Origin: Meiothermus ruber DSM 1279
GTDB lineage: Bacteria; Deinococcota; Deinococci; Deinococcales; Thermaceae
Direction: 5' to 3'
NCBI RefSeq assembly: GCF_000024425.1
Contig: NC_013946.1
Location: forward strand, 434,001-498,000
DNA length: 64,000 nucleotides
Of this stretch, positions 17,120 through 27,642 are shown piece after piece. A program made the translations under genes and the position numbers. The notes below the pieces were generated by a model. That model did not search any database, was not told the DNA's origin, and saw only the letters and a list, made by a program, of their open reading frames with translations. Each line of letters opens with the position of its first letter. Positions within the stretch are counted from its first letter, which is position 1.

Positions 17120-18349
17120 CTAGGCGCCGTACTTTTGCAGCTTGCCGGCATGGGCTAGCAGCAAGGGCATCAGCTCCACCCCACGCAGGTGGCCCAGGCT
17201 GCCTCTGGCGGCCTCGTCCTCGGTGAAGCGCTGGGCGGCGTCGTTGCGGAGGTAGGGGCCATAGAGCAACAGCGGCACCGGGTGCCAGGAGTGGGCTTTC
17301 AAAACCGAAGGGGTGGAGTGGTCGCCGGTGATGGCCAGCACATCGGGCTTCAGGGCCAGCAGCTCGGGCAACAGGTGGTCAAAAAGCTCGACCTTATGCA
17401 CTTTTTCTTCAAAATTACCGTCCTCGCCGGTGCTGTCGGTTTTCTTGAAGTGCAGATAGAAGAAATCGTACTTGGCCCAGTTTTCCTGTAGGGCCTTTAC
17501 CTTGCCCTCTGGAGCGTCTTCCACCCCTTCCACCGGCAGCACCTCCATGCCCACCAGGCTGGCTACGCCTTTGTACATGGGGTAGCTGGCCACACAGGCC
17601 GCGTTTAGCTTGTAAACCTGGGCCATGCCGGGGAACCTGGGCTTTTCGGAGATGCCCCGGAAGAGCGCCCCGTTGATCTGCGGCTCGTCTCGCAATACCT
17701 CCTGGATGCGGGTGGTAAGGGTGTTGAGCACGCTGGCGGTTTTGGCGCTGGCGGTGTCGCCGGCCTCGAGGGCCTGGGCTTGCAGCGGGGCCACACCGGT
17801 TTTCTGGGGGTCGGTGTCGCTTACCTTGTCGCCCAGCCCTTCCCCACGCAAAATCACCACAAAGCGATGCTCGCTCTCGGTGTAGAAGGTTACCTGGACG
17901 CCGTTAATCTCGCGGATGGCGGTTTTCAGTCTGTTCACCACACGCACATTCTCCGCGTCGCTGGGGCGGCCTGCCCGGCGATCCTTGACCAGCCCGGCGG
18001 CATCCAGGGTGGCAAAGTTGCCGCGCACCGCCACGTCGCCGTCTTTGAAGTCGGCCCCAATCCCGATGGCCGAGAGCGCCCCGCGCCCCACCAGGTACTT
18101 GAAGGGGTCGTAGCCAAAGAGCGAGAGGTGGCCGGGGCCGGAACCGGGGGCCAGACCGGGGTAGACCGGGGTCAGGAGCCCCAGGGCGCTCTTCTGTGCC
18201 AGGGCATCCAGGTTGGGGGTATGCGCTGCGGCCAGCTCGGTGGGGCCGCCGGGGGTCTGGGGCAGGCCGCCTACGCCGTCCAGCACAACCAGGAGAATCT
18301 TGGTGGGGGTTTTTTGCGATAGCTCTGTGAGGATGGGGAGCATGTCCAT
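17120..18349 (-). CDS. apgM: Cofactor-independent phosphoglycerate mutase, archaeal type (ApgM)
   Basis: A 409-residue member of the alkaline phosphatase superfamily that interconverts 3- and 2-phosphoglycerate with two metal ions. [14 protein letters not shown] has the first metal Asp, [20 protein letters not shown] holds the nucleophile Ser/Thr region of the archaeal-type enzyme, and the later [24 protein letters not shown] block gives the remaining metal ligands. It is shorter than the bacterial GpmI (about 510). The enzyme makes the 2-phosphoglycerate that the kinase-like protein at 44516 could use. Confidence 0.92.
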   Translation of the reverse strand: MDMLPILTELSQKTPTKILLVVLDGVGGLPQTPGGPTELAAAHTPNLDALAQKSALGLLTPVYPGLAPGSGPGHLSLFGYDPFKYLVGRGALSAIGIGADFKDGDVAVRGNFATLDAAGLVKDRRAGRPSDAENVRVVNRLKTAIREINGVQVTFYTESEHRFVVILRGEGLGDKVSDTDPQKTGVAPLQAQALEAGDTASAKTASVLNTLTTRIQEVLRDEPQINGALFRGISEKPRFPGMAQVYKLNAACVASYPMYKGVASLVGMEVLPVEGVEDAPEGKVKALQENWAKYDFFYLHFKKTDSTGEDGNFEEKVHKVELFDHLLPELLALKPDVLAITGDHSTPSVLKAHSWHPVPLLLYGPYLRNDAAQRFTEDEAARGSLGHLRGVELMPLLLAHAGKLQKYGA

Positions 18350-18417
18350 GCGCCCATTCTACCGAGGGAGTAGCTGTGCGATAGATACGTGGGCCAGGTG
18401 CATGGCAGGTAGAGCCC

Positions 18418-18948
18418 TCAGTAAAAGATGGGGGGCCGGCTCGACATCCACTCCTCGGGTAGCAGGCTGTACATGTAAAAATCCCAGGGCTCTCCCCGGA
18501 TCCAGCGCCAGCGGCGCAGAAGCCCCTCGCGCTGGAAGCCCAGTTTTTCCAGCGCCCGCTGCGAGCGGGGGTTATGCACGTGGGCAATGGCCTGGATGCG
18601 GCGCAGATCCCAGGGCCCAAAGGCAAAATCGAAGAGCACCACCTTGGCCTCGGTGTTGATGCCACAGCCCCAGTAGGGCCGCCCCAGCCAGGTCTCGGTC
18701 TCGCCCAGCTTGTTGGGCCAGTCCAGGTGCAGCCCGATCACCCCCGCCGGCCTTCCCTCGGCCTCGATGATGAAAAAACCCTCCTTGGTCTGCAGATGCC
18801 CCAGGTACTGGTAGGTTTCGTCGGGGCTCTGGTGGGGGTTCCAGTAGACAAAGGGGGCCATCTCGGGGTCGGACATCAGCGCGAACAGCGCCTCGGTGTC
18901 CTCGAGCCGAGGGGGGCGGAGCAGAAGCCGGGGGCCGCGCAGTTCCAT
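18418..18948 (-). CDS. GNAT N-acetyltransferase (RimJ/RimL-like)
   Basis: A 176-residue Acetyltransf_3 protein. ELRGPRLLLRPPRLEDTEAL is the usual start, the middle strand holds GVIGLHLD, LGRPYWGCGINTEA is the acetyl-CoA loop variant of the RimJ group, and NPRSQRALEKLGFQREG is the C-terminal signature. Substrate unknown; the RimJ-like group often acetylates protein N-termini or small molecules. Confidence 0.87.
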   Translation of the reverse strand: MELRGPRLLLRPPRLEDTEALFALMSDPEMAPFVYWNPHQSPDETYQYLGHLQTKEGFFIIEAEGRPAGVIGLHLDWPNKLGETETWLGRPYWGCGINTEAKVVLFDFAFGPWDLRRIQAIAHVHNPRSQRALEKLGFQREGLLRRWRWIRGEPWDFYMYSLLPEEWMSSRPPIFY

Positions 18949-18965
18949 GTGTTCCTAGCATACGC

Positions 18966-18990
18966 AAAAAGACCCGCCGAAGCGGGTCTT
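18966..18990 (-). terminator. Intrinsic terminator of the subtilase gene
   Basis: Read on the minus strand: AAGACCCGC, loop TTCG, GCGGGTCTT then TTTTT. It lies 17 bases past the stop of the protease gene. Confidence 0.9.
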
Positions 18991-19007
18991 GGGGGTTGCC
19001 AGGTTCC

Positions 19008-21590
19008 TTACGGACGGTCAATGGTGATGACCGGTGAGATCCAGCTCTCCCAGTCGGCGGGGTTGCTCATCCTGCCGGTGGGCTTGAGCACCCGCAGTTG
19101 CAGCTTGTACTGCCCATCGGGCACAGCCTGGAACTCACTGGGCACCGGTATCTTGTTGCCGTAGACATCTTCTTTAGCGTACCTGGTGATGCGGGTGCCG
19201 TCCCAGGGAATGGCAAAGAATCCGTTGGCGCTGGAGTTGCGCGGGATGTACTCGCCGTAGTCGGCCCGGCTGTACTTGGGATGAATGGGGGCGTTGGTGG
19301 CCGCGTTCAGAATCACCATCTCGTAGACCTGGGCCCCGTGCTCGAAGTGGGCCAGCACCACTGGCAGGTCGTTGCCCTGCAGGGTGAAGGTGCCACCGCT
19401 GGGGAGCAGGTCGTAACCGGTGCCGGCGGCGTTAAGCTTGCCGAGCAGGGGGAAGCCTGCGGAGGCCGGGGTCAGAATCTGCACCGCCTGGTAGCCGCCC
19501 TGCATTCCTACGTAGGGCACGTTCATCATGAGGCCCGCGCCCACCGGCTGCAGGAGGATATAACCGCCAAACAGGCCCTTGTTGGGTAGGCCTGCGGGCG
19601 GGGTGATGGTGACCGTAAGCACGGCCTCACCCCGGGCCGGTACGGTGACCTGGGTGTGGCTAAAGCTCACCGTGGCTGGGGCAATGGCAAAGCTGGGGCT
19701 GTAGATGCTGCCGAAGGCCGAGGGGCCGGGCAGGTGGACGGGCCGGTAGATGAGCGGCACGTTGCTGCGGTTCTTCAGCACTAGCCGCTCGGTGTGGGTG
19801 CCGGCTTTCTCGGCAAAGGAGATGGCCGAGGGGGTCACGGTCACCCGGTTCTGCACCGCCGCCACGATGTCAATCATCCCTGCGCCCTCGCGGTAGCTGG
19901 TCTCGGGCAGGCCGGAGCTCGGGGCCAGGGCGAAGAGCTTGGGCATGGCGGTGTTTTGCAGGTACTTGCGCACCTCGCTGGGTTTTTGTGGGCCCCAGAA
20001 GGCGGGGTTGCCTTCTAGCAGCAGTGCCACCGCGCCGGCCACGTGCGGGGCCGACATCGAGGTGCCGCTCAGGATGGCGTAGCTGCCCTGCTCCAGGGGT
20101 ACCGCCGAGCGGATCAGGCCACCCGGAGCGCCCAGGTCGGGTTTAAGCTTCAGATCCTGGCTCAGACCCCAGGAGCTAAAGCTGGAGATCAGGTTGCCGG
20201 TGGGGTTGCTGACCTGGGTGGTGTCGGGTGTCCAGGTGAGGGTGGTGGGGCTGGTCAGGCCGCGCAGGGCCAGGCCATCGGCCTGGGAGATGCTGATGCC
20301 GAACTTGCCGGCCACACCGGCCACCCCACCGCCGGCAAACAGGCCGGGGGCGTTGTTGTGGATGATCACGCCCACCGCCCCAGCGGCCACGGCTTTCTGG
20401 TACTTTTCGTTGAAGGTGCAGGCCCCGCGTTCCATCAGGGCCACCTTGCCGTTGGGGTCGGCCAGCAGGGCATCGGCGTTGCAGCCCCGGCCCACCCAGA
20501 CCACCTCGGCGCTGGTGCCGCTGGTGGGGGGGGCTTCGGCCCCGCCCAGCACCAGGTAGCCCAGCGGGGCCCCGGTGGCATTGACCACAGCTTTCTGGGC
20601 ATTCACCGCAATGTTGTCGAAAGAGGCTACGCTCAGCACGCCCTCGGTGGCGGCAGGGTCGCCGGTAGCAAAGAGGCCCAGGTTGCCGTTGTTGCCGGCG
20701 GAGGCCACCACCACGGTGCCGCGTTTGACCATCTTGGTGATGGATTTGCCCAGCACGCTCCAGCCGAAGGGGGAGCCCAGGCTCATATTGACCACGTCCA
20801 TGCCGGCGGTCTCGGCCCGCTCGAGCGCGGCCAGGATCACGTCGTCACCGGTGGAACCCTCACAACCAAACACCTTGTAGGCGCCGAATTGAACCCCTGG
20901 GGCCACGCCGGTAATTTGGCTGTCCTTACCGCCCACAATCCCGGCCACATGGGTGCCGTGGCCGTCGCAGTCGTCGGGGTTGGGGTCGGGCACGGGGGTG
21001 GACTTCGCAGGGTCGGAGGCGTCGTAGGCATCGCCCACGAAGTCGTAGCCGTCCACGATTCGGCCCGCAAAAGCGGGGTGCTCGAGGTCGATACCCGAGT
21101 CGATGATGCCCACCTTGACCCCCCGCCCGGTCAGGCCCAGGTCGTTTTGCGCGATGTCGGCCCCGGTCTGGGTGATGGCGCTGGCCAGATCGGGGTTGGC
21201 TGCCTCACGCGGGGGAAGTTTGTAGGTGCCGATGGGGTAGACCCCTTCCACGCCTGGCAGGGTGTAGAGCAGTTTGCGGTTATTGCCCGGTACTTCTACG
21301 GAAAAGCCGTTGAAAAGCTGAGTGTAGGCGAACAGAATCTTGACCCCGGCGGCCTGGGCGGCCTGGCGGAAGGCGGCGTGCTGGGCCTGGATGCTCTGTA
21401 AGCTGATGCCGTCGCTTACAGCACCCCCGGAGAGCTCCACAAACCAGCGGGTGGGGGTTTCATCTACCATTGGGCTGGCGGGGGCCGGGGGTAGGGACGC
21501 GATGACCTCGAGGCTGGGTTTGCTGCTCCTGGGGCCCCCACAGGCTGCCAGTAGAGCCGACATCCCGACTAGCAAAAGTAGCTTTCGCAC
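19008..21590 (-). CDS. Surface subtilisin-like serine protease (lipoprotein, with PA domain)
   Basis: An 860-residue S8 protease. Residues 1-19 are a lipoprotein-type signal, with Cys at 17 (LLAACGG). The catalytic triad is D164 (VGIIDSGIDLEHP), H211 (DGHGTHVAGIVGG) and S511 (SGTSMSAPHVAGA); N300 (ASAGNNGN) is the oxyanion residue. A PA domain is inserted at about residues 335-450. The last 280 residues are beta-rich, as in C5a-peptidase/Fn3-like tails. It would degrade proteins outside the cell. A terminator follows; the 260 bases upstream are A/T-rich without a clear promoter. Confidence 0.93.
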   Translation of the reverse strand: MRKLLLLVGMSALLAACGGPRSSKPSLEVIASLPPAPASPMVDETPTRWFVELSGGAVSDGISLQSIQAQHAAFRQAAQAAGVKILFAYTQLFNGFSVEVPGNNRKLLYTLPGVEGVYPIGTYKLPPREAANPDLASAITQTGADIAQNDLGLTGRGVKVGIIDSGIDLEHPAFAGRIVDGYDFVGDAYDASDPAKSTPVPDPNPDDCDGHGTHVAGIVGGKDSQITGVAPGVQFGAYKVFGCEGSTGDDVILAALERAETAGMDVVNMSLGSPFGWSVLGKSITKMVKRGTVVVASAGNNGNLGLFATGDPAATEGVLSVASFDNIAVNAQKAVVNATGAPLGYLVLGGAEAPPTSGTSAEVVWVGRGCNADALLADPNGKVALMERGACTFNEKYQKAVAAGAVGVIIHNNAPGLFAGGGVAGVAGKFGISISQADGLALRGLTSPTTLTWTPDTTQVSNPTGNLISSFSSWGLSQDLKLKPDLGAPGGLIRSAVPLEQGSYAILSGTSMSAPHVAGAVALLLEGNPAFWGPQKPSEVRKYLQNTAMPKLFALAPSSGLPETSYREGAGMIDIVAAVQNRVTVTPSAISFAEKAGTHTERLVLKNRSNVPLIYRPVHLPGPSAFGSIYSPSFAIAPATVSFSHTQVTVPARGEAVLTVTITPPAGLPNKGLFGGYILLQPVGAGLMMNVPYVGMQGGYQAVQILTPASAGFPLLGKLNAAGTGYDLLPSGGTFTLQGNDLPVVLAHFEHGAQVYEMVILNAATNAPIHPKYSRADYGEYIPRNSSANGFFAIPWDGTRITRYAKEDVYGNKIPVPSEFQAVPDGQYKLQLRVLKPTGRMSNPADWESWISPVITIDRP

Positions 21591-21843
21591 ACGAACTCCT
21601 TTTGGGTTTTTACGCAGACAAAGCTTTTATTGACCTGTTCCCACGAACTTTGCTTAAATAGCCAATAGTCAACCAATCAACCCCCCCTTTCTGAGAACTC
21701 TCTGTGAAGACATCTGCAATCCTATCGCTTTTAGTGCGGGGAGAGGGTAACCCGCCACAGTTACTTAGACGTTTCATCAAGACGGGATTCGTTACAGCTT
21801 ATTTTTTTATTGCCAGCACCGAATTGTGCGGCATCGGCTATGA

Positions 21844-23286
<1,443 letters not shown>

Positions 23287-23289
23287 GCG

Positions 23290-23997
23290 ATGCCGAAAGT
23301 ACCAAAGGCTACCAGCCCAAAGCCGAAGGACAAAGCGCAGGGCTCGAGCGGGAGGGAATCGCTCAAAGCCAAAAAGCAACGGGCCCAGCGAATTCTGGCG
23401 GTTATGGAGCAGCTCTACCCGCAGGCCGCCACCGAGCTACAGCACAAGAACCCCTTTGAGCTGCTAATTGCCACGGTGCTCTCGGCCCAGGCCACCGACG
23501 CCTCGGTGAACAAGGCCACCCCGGCCCTCTTCCAGCGCTACCCCGATGCGTTTGCCCTGGCCCAGGCCACACCCGAAGAGGTGGAGCCCTACATCAAGAC
23601 CATCGGCCTGTACCGTTCCAAGGCCAGGAATATCGTGCTGCTGGCCCGCCGCCTGGTGGAGCAGCACGGGGGGGAGGTGCCAGTGGACAAGGCCAAGCTG
23701 CGCGCGCTGCCGGGGGTGGGCTGGAAGACCGCCACGGTGGTGCTGGGGGCGGCCTTTGGGGTGCCGGGGATTGCGGTGGACACCCACCTGACCCGCCTGG
23801 CCGCCCGGCTGGGCTTGTCGGCCCAGAAAGACCCCGAGAAAATCGGGGGCGACCTCGAGCGCCTCTTCCCCAAGGAGAAGTGGGTGTTTGTGCACCACGC
23901 GCTGATTCTTTTTGGCCGCTACCGCTGTACAGCCCGTAAGCCGCAGTGCCCGGGCTGCCCCCTGTACGACGACTGCCTGAGCCAAGGGGCTTGGTAG
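23290..23997 (+). CDS. nth: Endonuclease III (DNA glycosylase/AP lyase)
   Basis: A 235-residue HhH-GPD glycosylase that removes oxidised pyrimidines in base-excision repair. The helix-hairpin-helix reads LPGVGWKTATVVLG with catalytic K146, then VDTHLTRLAARL with D164. The [4Fe-4S] ligands C213, C220, C223 and C229 have the canonical C-X6-C-X2-C-X5-C spacing. A basic N-terminal tail of about 30 residues precedes the domain. The gene starts 3 bases after proS and is probably coupled to it. Confidence 0.95.
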   Translation: MPKVPKATSPKPKDKAQGSSGRESLKAKKQRAQRILAVMEQLYPQAATELQHKNPFELLIATVLSAQATDASVNKATPALFQRYPDAFALAQATPEEVEPYIKTIGLYRSKARNIVLLARRLVEQHGGEVPVDKAKLRALPGVGWKTATVVLGAAFGVPGIAVDTHLTRLAARLGLSAQKDPEKIGGDLERLFPKEKWVFVHHALILFGRYRCTARKPQCPGCPLYDDCLSQGAW

Positions 23998-24003
23998 CCG
24001 GAA

Positions 24004-24237
24004 TCAGTCTTCCCAGCGCCGGACTTTTTGGGGCAACCGGCGCCAGCGCCTGGGGCGAAAACGGGCCTCCAGGCGCCGCCAGCCATAGGCCAGCGCCCCC
24101 ACCAGGCCTGCGCCCACCGCCAGCACCCACAAGGTGGTGATGAGCCAAAGCACCAGGAACAAACCCACCGTTCCAGCCAGCAGTAGTATCAACACCCCCA
24201 GGGGGCCCTGTGGAAGCCTGAACTGAAACTGCCTCAC
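24004..24237 (-). CDS. Small membrane protein of unknown function
   Basis: A 77-residue protein with one long or two short TM segments (about residues 12-52), then an Arg-rich cytoplasmic tail (WRRLEARFRPRRWRRLPQK). It starts at GTG 24237 with TACCCT 7 bases upstream and no ribosome site, the leaderless layout. Its end is 6 bases from the convergent nth stop. I do not recognise the family. Confidence 0.55.
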   Translation of the reverse strand: MRQFQFRLPQGPLGVLILLLAGTVGLFLVLWLITTLWVLAVGAGLVGALAYGWRRLEARFRPRRWRRLPQKVRRWED

Positions 24238-24379
24238 ACCAGACAGGGTAAAATAAAAGGGATGAGGAGGGTGATGGCCCGGGCGCTCGAGCCCGGCCCG
24301 GCCTTGGCGACAAGAGGGGTGGAATCGGTGTGATTTTTTGGCCGCCTTCTGCCGGGGTGTGGCCTATAATGCGCTCTAT

Positions 24380-25342
24380 ATGCCGGGCTCCGACAGCCTA
24401 CCCATGGTGTTCACTGCGGCCCTGACCGACCCGGGTCGCAAGCGGGCCCTCAACGAGGATGCGGTTACCCAACTAGTAACGCCCTACGGCGGTATTTTTA
24501 TTGTGGCCGACGGTATGGGGGGCCACCGCACCGGCGAGGTGGCCTCGCAGATGGCCGTCAGTCAGATATTGGAGATTCTCAGACATAAGGAGCCCTCGCC
24601 CCAAGGCCTGCTCGAGGCTTACGAGGCTGCCAACGAGGCCATCTATCTGGCCGGACAGAAGCCCGAGTCGCGGGGGATGGGCACCACCTGCACAACCCTC
24701 TGGCTCGACCTGCCCTATGCCCTGATCGCCCATGTGGGCGACTCGAGGGCCTACCTGCTGCGCGACGGCGAGCTTATGCAACTCACCCAGGATCACTCCT
24801 GGGTGGCCGATCGGGTACGGCAGGGCCTGCTCAGCGAAGAAGAAGCCCGCAACCACCGCTGGCGGAACGTGATCACCAACGCCCTGGGCTCCTTCTCCAG
24901 CGCGCGGGTGGATCTGGTGGGCCTGAAGGTGCGCCCTGGCGATGTGTTTTTACTCTGCTCCGACGGCCTCAGCGGGGTGCTGGAAGACAGGGTGCTGGCC
25001 GAGATGATCCTGACCAATCCCCCTGAGCCGGCGGTGGTTAAGCTGGTGAAGCTGGCCAACGACTGGGGAGGCCCCGACAACATCAGCGCGGTGGTGGTGA
25101 CGATTGGCAGCCAGGTGGCTGAGAATCCCAGGCCCTACGCTTTGCCCCTGGAAGCCAGTGAGGGGCGCCCTGTGCGACTGCAAAGCGGCAGCGACCCCGA
25201 GGTGCTCACCACCCAGATTGTCGAACCGGAGAGGAAGGTCACTTTCTGGCAGCGCTGGGGTAGTCTGATTCTGCTCCTGCTGTGGTTTGGTCTACTGGGC
25301 TTTGTTCTGTTCAACCAATTTGGTACAGGGTCTACCCCGTGA
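24380..25342 (+). CDS. PP2C-type Ser/Thr protein phosphatase with C-terminal TM anchor
   Basis: 320 residues. The PPM/PP2C motifs are DPGRKRALNEDAV, VADGMGGHRTGEVAS (metal Asp and Gly), AHVGDSRAYLL, LLCSDGLSGVL and GGPDNISAVVV. After a linker, a TM helix (LILLLLWFGLLGFVLFNQF) anchors it with the phosphatase in the cytoplasm. It removes phosphate from Ser/Thr, usually opposing a Hanks-type kinase; none is in the window. TATAAT at 24365-24370 is 9 bases before the ATG, with no ribosome site. Confidence 0.92.
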   Translation: MPGSDSLPMVFTAALTDPGRKRALNEDAVTQLVTPYGGIFIVADGMGGHRTGEVASQMAVSQILEILRHKEPSPQGLLEAYEAANEAIYLAGQKPESRGMGTTCTTLWLDLPYALIAHVGDSRAYLLRDGELMQLTQDHSWVADRVRQGLLSEEEARNHRWRNVITNALGSFSSARVDLVGLKVRPGDVFLLCSDGLSGVLEDRVLAEMILTNPPEPAVVKLVKLANDWGGPDNISAVVVTIGSQVAENPRPYALPLEASEGRPVRLQSGSDPEVLTTQIVEPERKVTFWQRWGSLILLLLWFGLLGFVLFNQFGTGSTP

Positions 25343-25391
25343 AGGACATTTTTCCATCCCCAACTGCCTACAATGCGGCGCGGGGGTGGGT

Positions 25392-25796
25392 ATGCCTATC
25401 CAGTGGAGTCAACAATATGAAGTAGGAGACCCTCGCACCGATCGTCAGCACCAGAACCTTTTTGAGTACGTCAACCGCATCGAACAACTGATTGAGCAGG
25501 GCAGAGCCGGGCGGCTCAACTCCCAAGAGGTGGAGCATCTGTTTATTTTTTTGGATGCCTATGTGAACACGCACTTTGCCTATGAGGAGCTGTGCATGAC
25601 CTTGCGCGGTTGCAAGATGGCGCAGAAAAACAAAGAGGCCCACGACAGGTTTCTGAAATTCTGGGCGGAGTTTAGCCGTGCGCATACGCCGCAGAACATC
25701 ACGGTCGCTGCGCTGGAGACCCTGCGCACCACGCTGGCTGGCTGGCTTACCCAGCATATCTGCAAAATAGATGTGGCCCTGCGGCAGACCACCTAA
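25392..25796 (+). CDS. Bacteriohemerythrin-like protein lacking one iron ligand
   Basis: A 134-residue four-helix protein. The diiron ligands can be placed as H20 (DRQHQNL), H61 and E65 (HFAYEE), H84 (EAHDRF), H122 and D127 (QHICKID). The position four residues before H84, His in the family (H-x3-H), is Asn80 here. Hemerythrins bind O2 or store iron. I start at ATG 25392, giving the family N-terminus [16 protein letters not shown] at 25369-25374 is a candidate -10. Its stop overlaps the convergent trmB by 4 bases. Confidence 0.85.
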   Translation: MPIQWSQQYEVGDPRTDRQHQNLFEYVNRIEQLIEQGRAGRLNSQEVEHLFIFLDAYVNTHFAYEELCMTLRGCKMAQKNKEAHDRFLKFWAEFSRAHTPQNITVAALETLRTTLAGWLTQHICKIDVALRQTT

Positions 25797-26713
25797 TAGG
25801 AGCGCTGCACCACCCGGAGCCCCTGGCCCTCGAGCCAGCCCACCAGCCACTCCACCGCGGCTTTGACCCCCGCGGTGCTCAGGGGTGCGCCAAAGCGGCC
25901 GATGCCCACATACAGGCCGTGGGCGCTGGGGCGAACCTCCAGGAGCACATCCTGAATGAGATCTTCCTCCTCGAGGTGGGCGTGGAAGTAATAGCCGCCT
26001 TCAGGGCCAAGGGCGCGGGCGGCCTCGAGCAGCACCGCCGTACCCCCTTCAAAGCGAACCACGGTTTTCTCGAAGCTTTCAAGTTCGGGCAGCGTACCGG
26101 ACATCAGGGCATGGGGCATAGGGTACCTCGGAAGGGGCGGCCAGGGGGTGGGGTCTTCGGCGACCTTGCGGAACACCGCATGATAAAACTGGCGGCCCTG
26201 CGCTTTCCATTTGAGTGCGTACTTGGTGGTGAGGTGGTGCTCGGGGGGTGGAGGGGTCTCGATCTCGAAAAGCCCGCTGGCCCGGCCCTCGGCCTGGGCG
26301 AACCTCCAGTACTCCTCGTGATCGGTGGTAAGGAGCAGCTCACCCCCTGCGGCCAGGCGGGTGGAAAGGCGTCGAAAGAAGCTTTGCTGCAAGAGGCGGT
26401 TTTCCTGGTGCTTGGACTTGGGCCAGGGGTCGGGAAAGTTGACATAGACCCGTTGCAGGCTCTGGGGGGCGATCAGGTTGCGCAGGGCGAAGCCGGCTGT
26501 GCCGTGATAAACCTGCACGTTGGTGATGCCCTCACGCCGCAAGCGCTTGAGGGCCCGGGCCACCGAGCCCGCTGAAATCTCCACCCCCAGGATGCGCCAT
26601 TGGGGGTGCAGGCGGGCCACCTGAGCGGTAAAGCGCCCGTCGCCAAAACCGACCTCGAGCACCTGCGGTGCCGCGGGCAGGGGAAACTCGGTCTCGCCCA
26701 GACGAATCAACAC
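25793..26713 (-). CDS. trmB: tRNA (guanine-N7-)-methyltransferase TrmB
   Basis: A 306-residue SAM-dependent methyltransferase that makes m7G46 in t[19 protein letters not shown] is the SAM loop, and [19 protein letters not shown] is the TrmB signature; both are complete. It is longer than E. coli TrmB (239) by a C-terminal domain of about 100 residues, a feature I recall from Thermus/Deinococcus homologues. It starts at GTG 26713, 8 bases after TATAAT on the minus strand (26727-26722): a leaderless promoter. Confidence 0.93.
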   Translation of the reverse strand: MLIRLGETEFPLPAAPQVLEVGFGDGRFTAQVARLHPQWRILGVEISAGSVARALKRLRREGITNVQVYHGTAGFALRNLIAPQSLQRVYVNFPDPWPKSKHQENRLLQQSFFRRLSTRLAAGGELLLTTDHEEYWRFAQAEGRASGLFEIETPPPPEHHLTTKYALKWKAQGRQFYHAVFRKVAEDPTPWPPLPRYPMPHALMSGTLPELESFEKTVVRFEGGTAVLLEAARALGPEGGYYFHAHLEEEDLIQDVLLEVRPSAHGLYVGIGRFGAPLSTAGVKAAVEWLVGWLEGQGLRVVQRSY

Positions 26714-26756
26714 AAGGGGCTATTATACCCACAGGGGTGGTAGACTCGAGCCAACT

Positions 26757-27431
26757 ATGGTGGATGTGGGCCTCGAGCAAGCCTTTGCCAAGGTGCGGGC
26801 TTTTTTGGAGGGCGATTTTGAACACCCCGGCCTGACCCTCTACGATTTGCAGAACCTGGTTGGCTACAACAGCCGTCTCAAAACCGATGGTCCGCTCTCG
26901 TATACCATGCCGCCTGAGCCGGCCCTGAGCGGGGTGGCGGCGGTACGGCTGTACTACTACCCCAAAGACCCCGAGGTCAACCTGATTGTCGAGATAGAAG
27001 ACAAGACCCGCAAGCGCCACCTGCGCCACTTTAAGTGGAACGGTGTCTCCTGGACAGCGGCCCGGGGTCTTAAGGCCGACCTGACAGCCACCCGCGAGGT
27101 GCTGCCCTCTATCGAAGAAGTGGGCGGTGACTTCTTTCTGGGCTACGCCTCCGAGGAGGCCAAGGAGCTGGCCGAGGCCATCCGGCGCGGGGAGGCCGCG
27201 GGGGCCAAATACATGCTGTGCACACGCGACAACACCCGCATCTTTTATGCGCCTACCAGCTCACCCCCGGCGGTGCCCTGCCCGCGTTGCGGCAACACCA
27301 ACATGATCTTCAAAACCCTCACCCTGGCCACCCCTGAGGATCGCATCGAGGCCATTTTGCGTGAACAACGGGCTTTGCGCACGGCGCTGGAGGATTTGCT
27401 GCTGTACTTGAAACGCAAGCTTGGGCCGTGA
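26757..27431 (+). CDS. Unknown protein with CxxC zinc-knuckle segment
   Basis: A 224-residue soluble protein that I do not recognise. Near the C-terminus CPRCGNTNMIF forms one half of a zinc ribbon, and a lone Cys (MLCTRD) stands 40 residues earlier. The last 40 residues are an amphipathic helix (EAILREQRALRTALEDLLLYL). TAGACT (26741-26746) lies 10 bases before the ATG, without a ribosome site. It is divergent from trmB, with about 40 bases between the starts. Confidence 0.6.
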   Translation: MVDVGLEQAFAKVRAFLEGDFEHPGLTLYDLQNLVGYNSRLKTDGPLSYTMPPEPALSGVAAVRLYYYPKDPEVNLIVEIEDKTRKRHLRHFKWNGVSWTAARGLKADLTATREVLPSIEEVGGDFFLGYASEEAKELAEAIRRGEAAGAKYMLCTRDNTRIFYAPTSSPPAVPCPRCGNTNMIFKTLTLATPEDRIEAILREQRALRTALEDLLLYLKRKLGP

Positions 27432-27509
27432 TGGGCCAGCTTTTGTGAAATACTAAAAAACCCTGTCTGGCACAGACTTGCTTAGATCATTATTTATCAT
27501 TTGGTAAAA

Positions 27510-27532
27510 GTTTTTTATGAGCCGTAAAAAAC
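27510..27532. repeat. Inverted repeat upstream of aceE
   Basis: GTTTTTTA (27510-27517), seven bases, TAAAAAAC (27525-27532), a perfect 8-bp inverted repeat in the 210-base A/T-rich gap before aceE. It may be an operator. The rest of this gap (27432-27642) holds a weak promoter candidate, TTGGCC-N16-TAATGT at 27547-27574. Confidence 0.4.
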
Positions 27533-27642
27533 ATACTTCCTTACGATTGGCCGGCCTGGAATCTGCTGTAATGTAAGATTGATGACAAAGAACCGCCACC
27601 AAAAGCTGAAAACCGACTGGCCGGAACCGGAAGGAGTATCCC

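Noticed and set aside
20043-21401. Open frame of 452 codons antisense to the subtilase gene
   Set aside because: Gly/His/Val-rich antisense product without motifs; the subtilase frame has a full catalytic triad.
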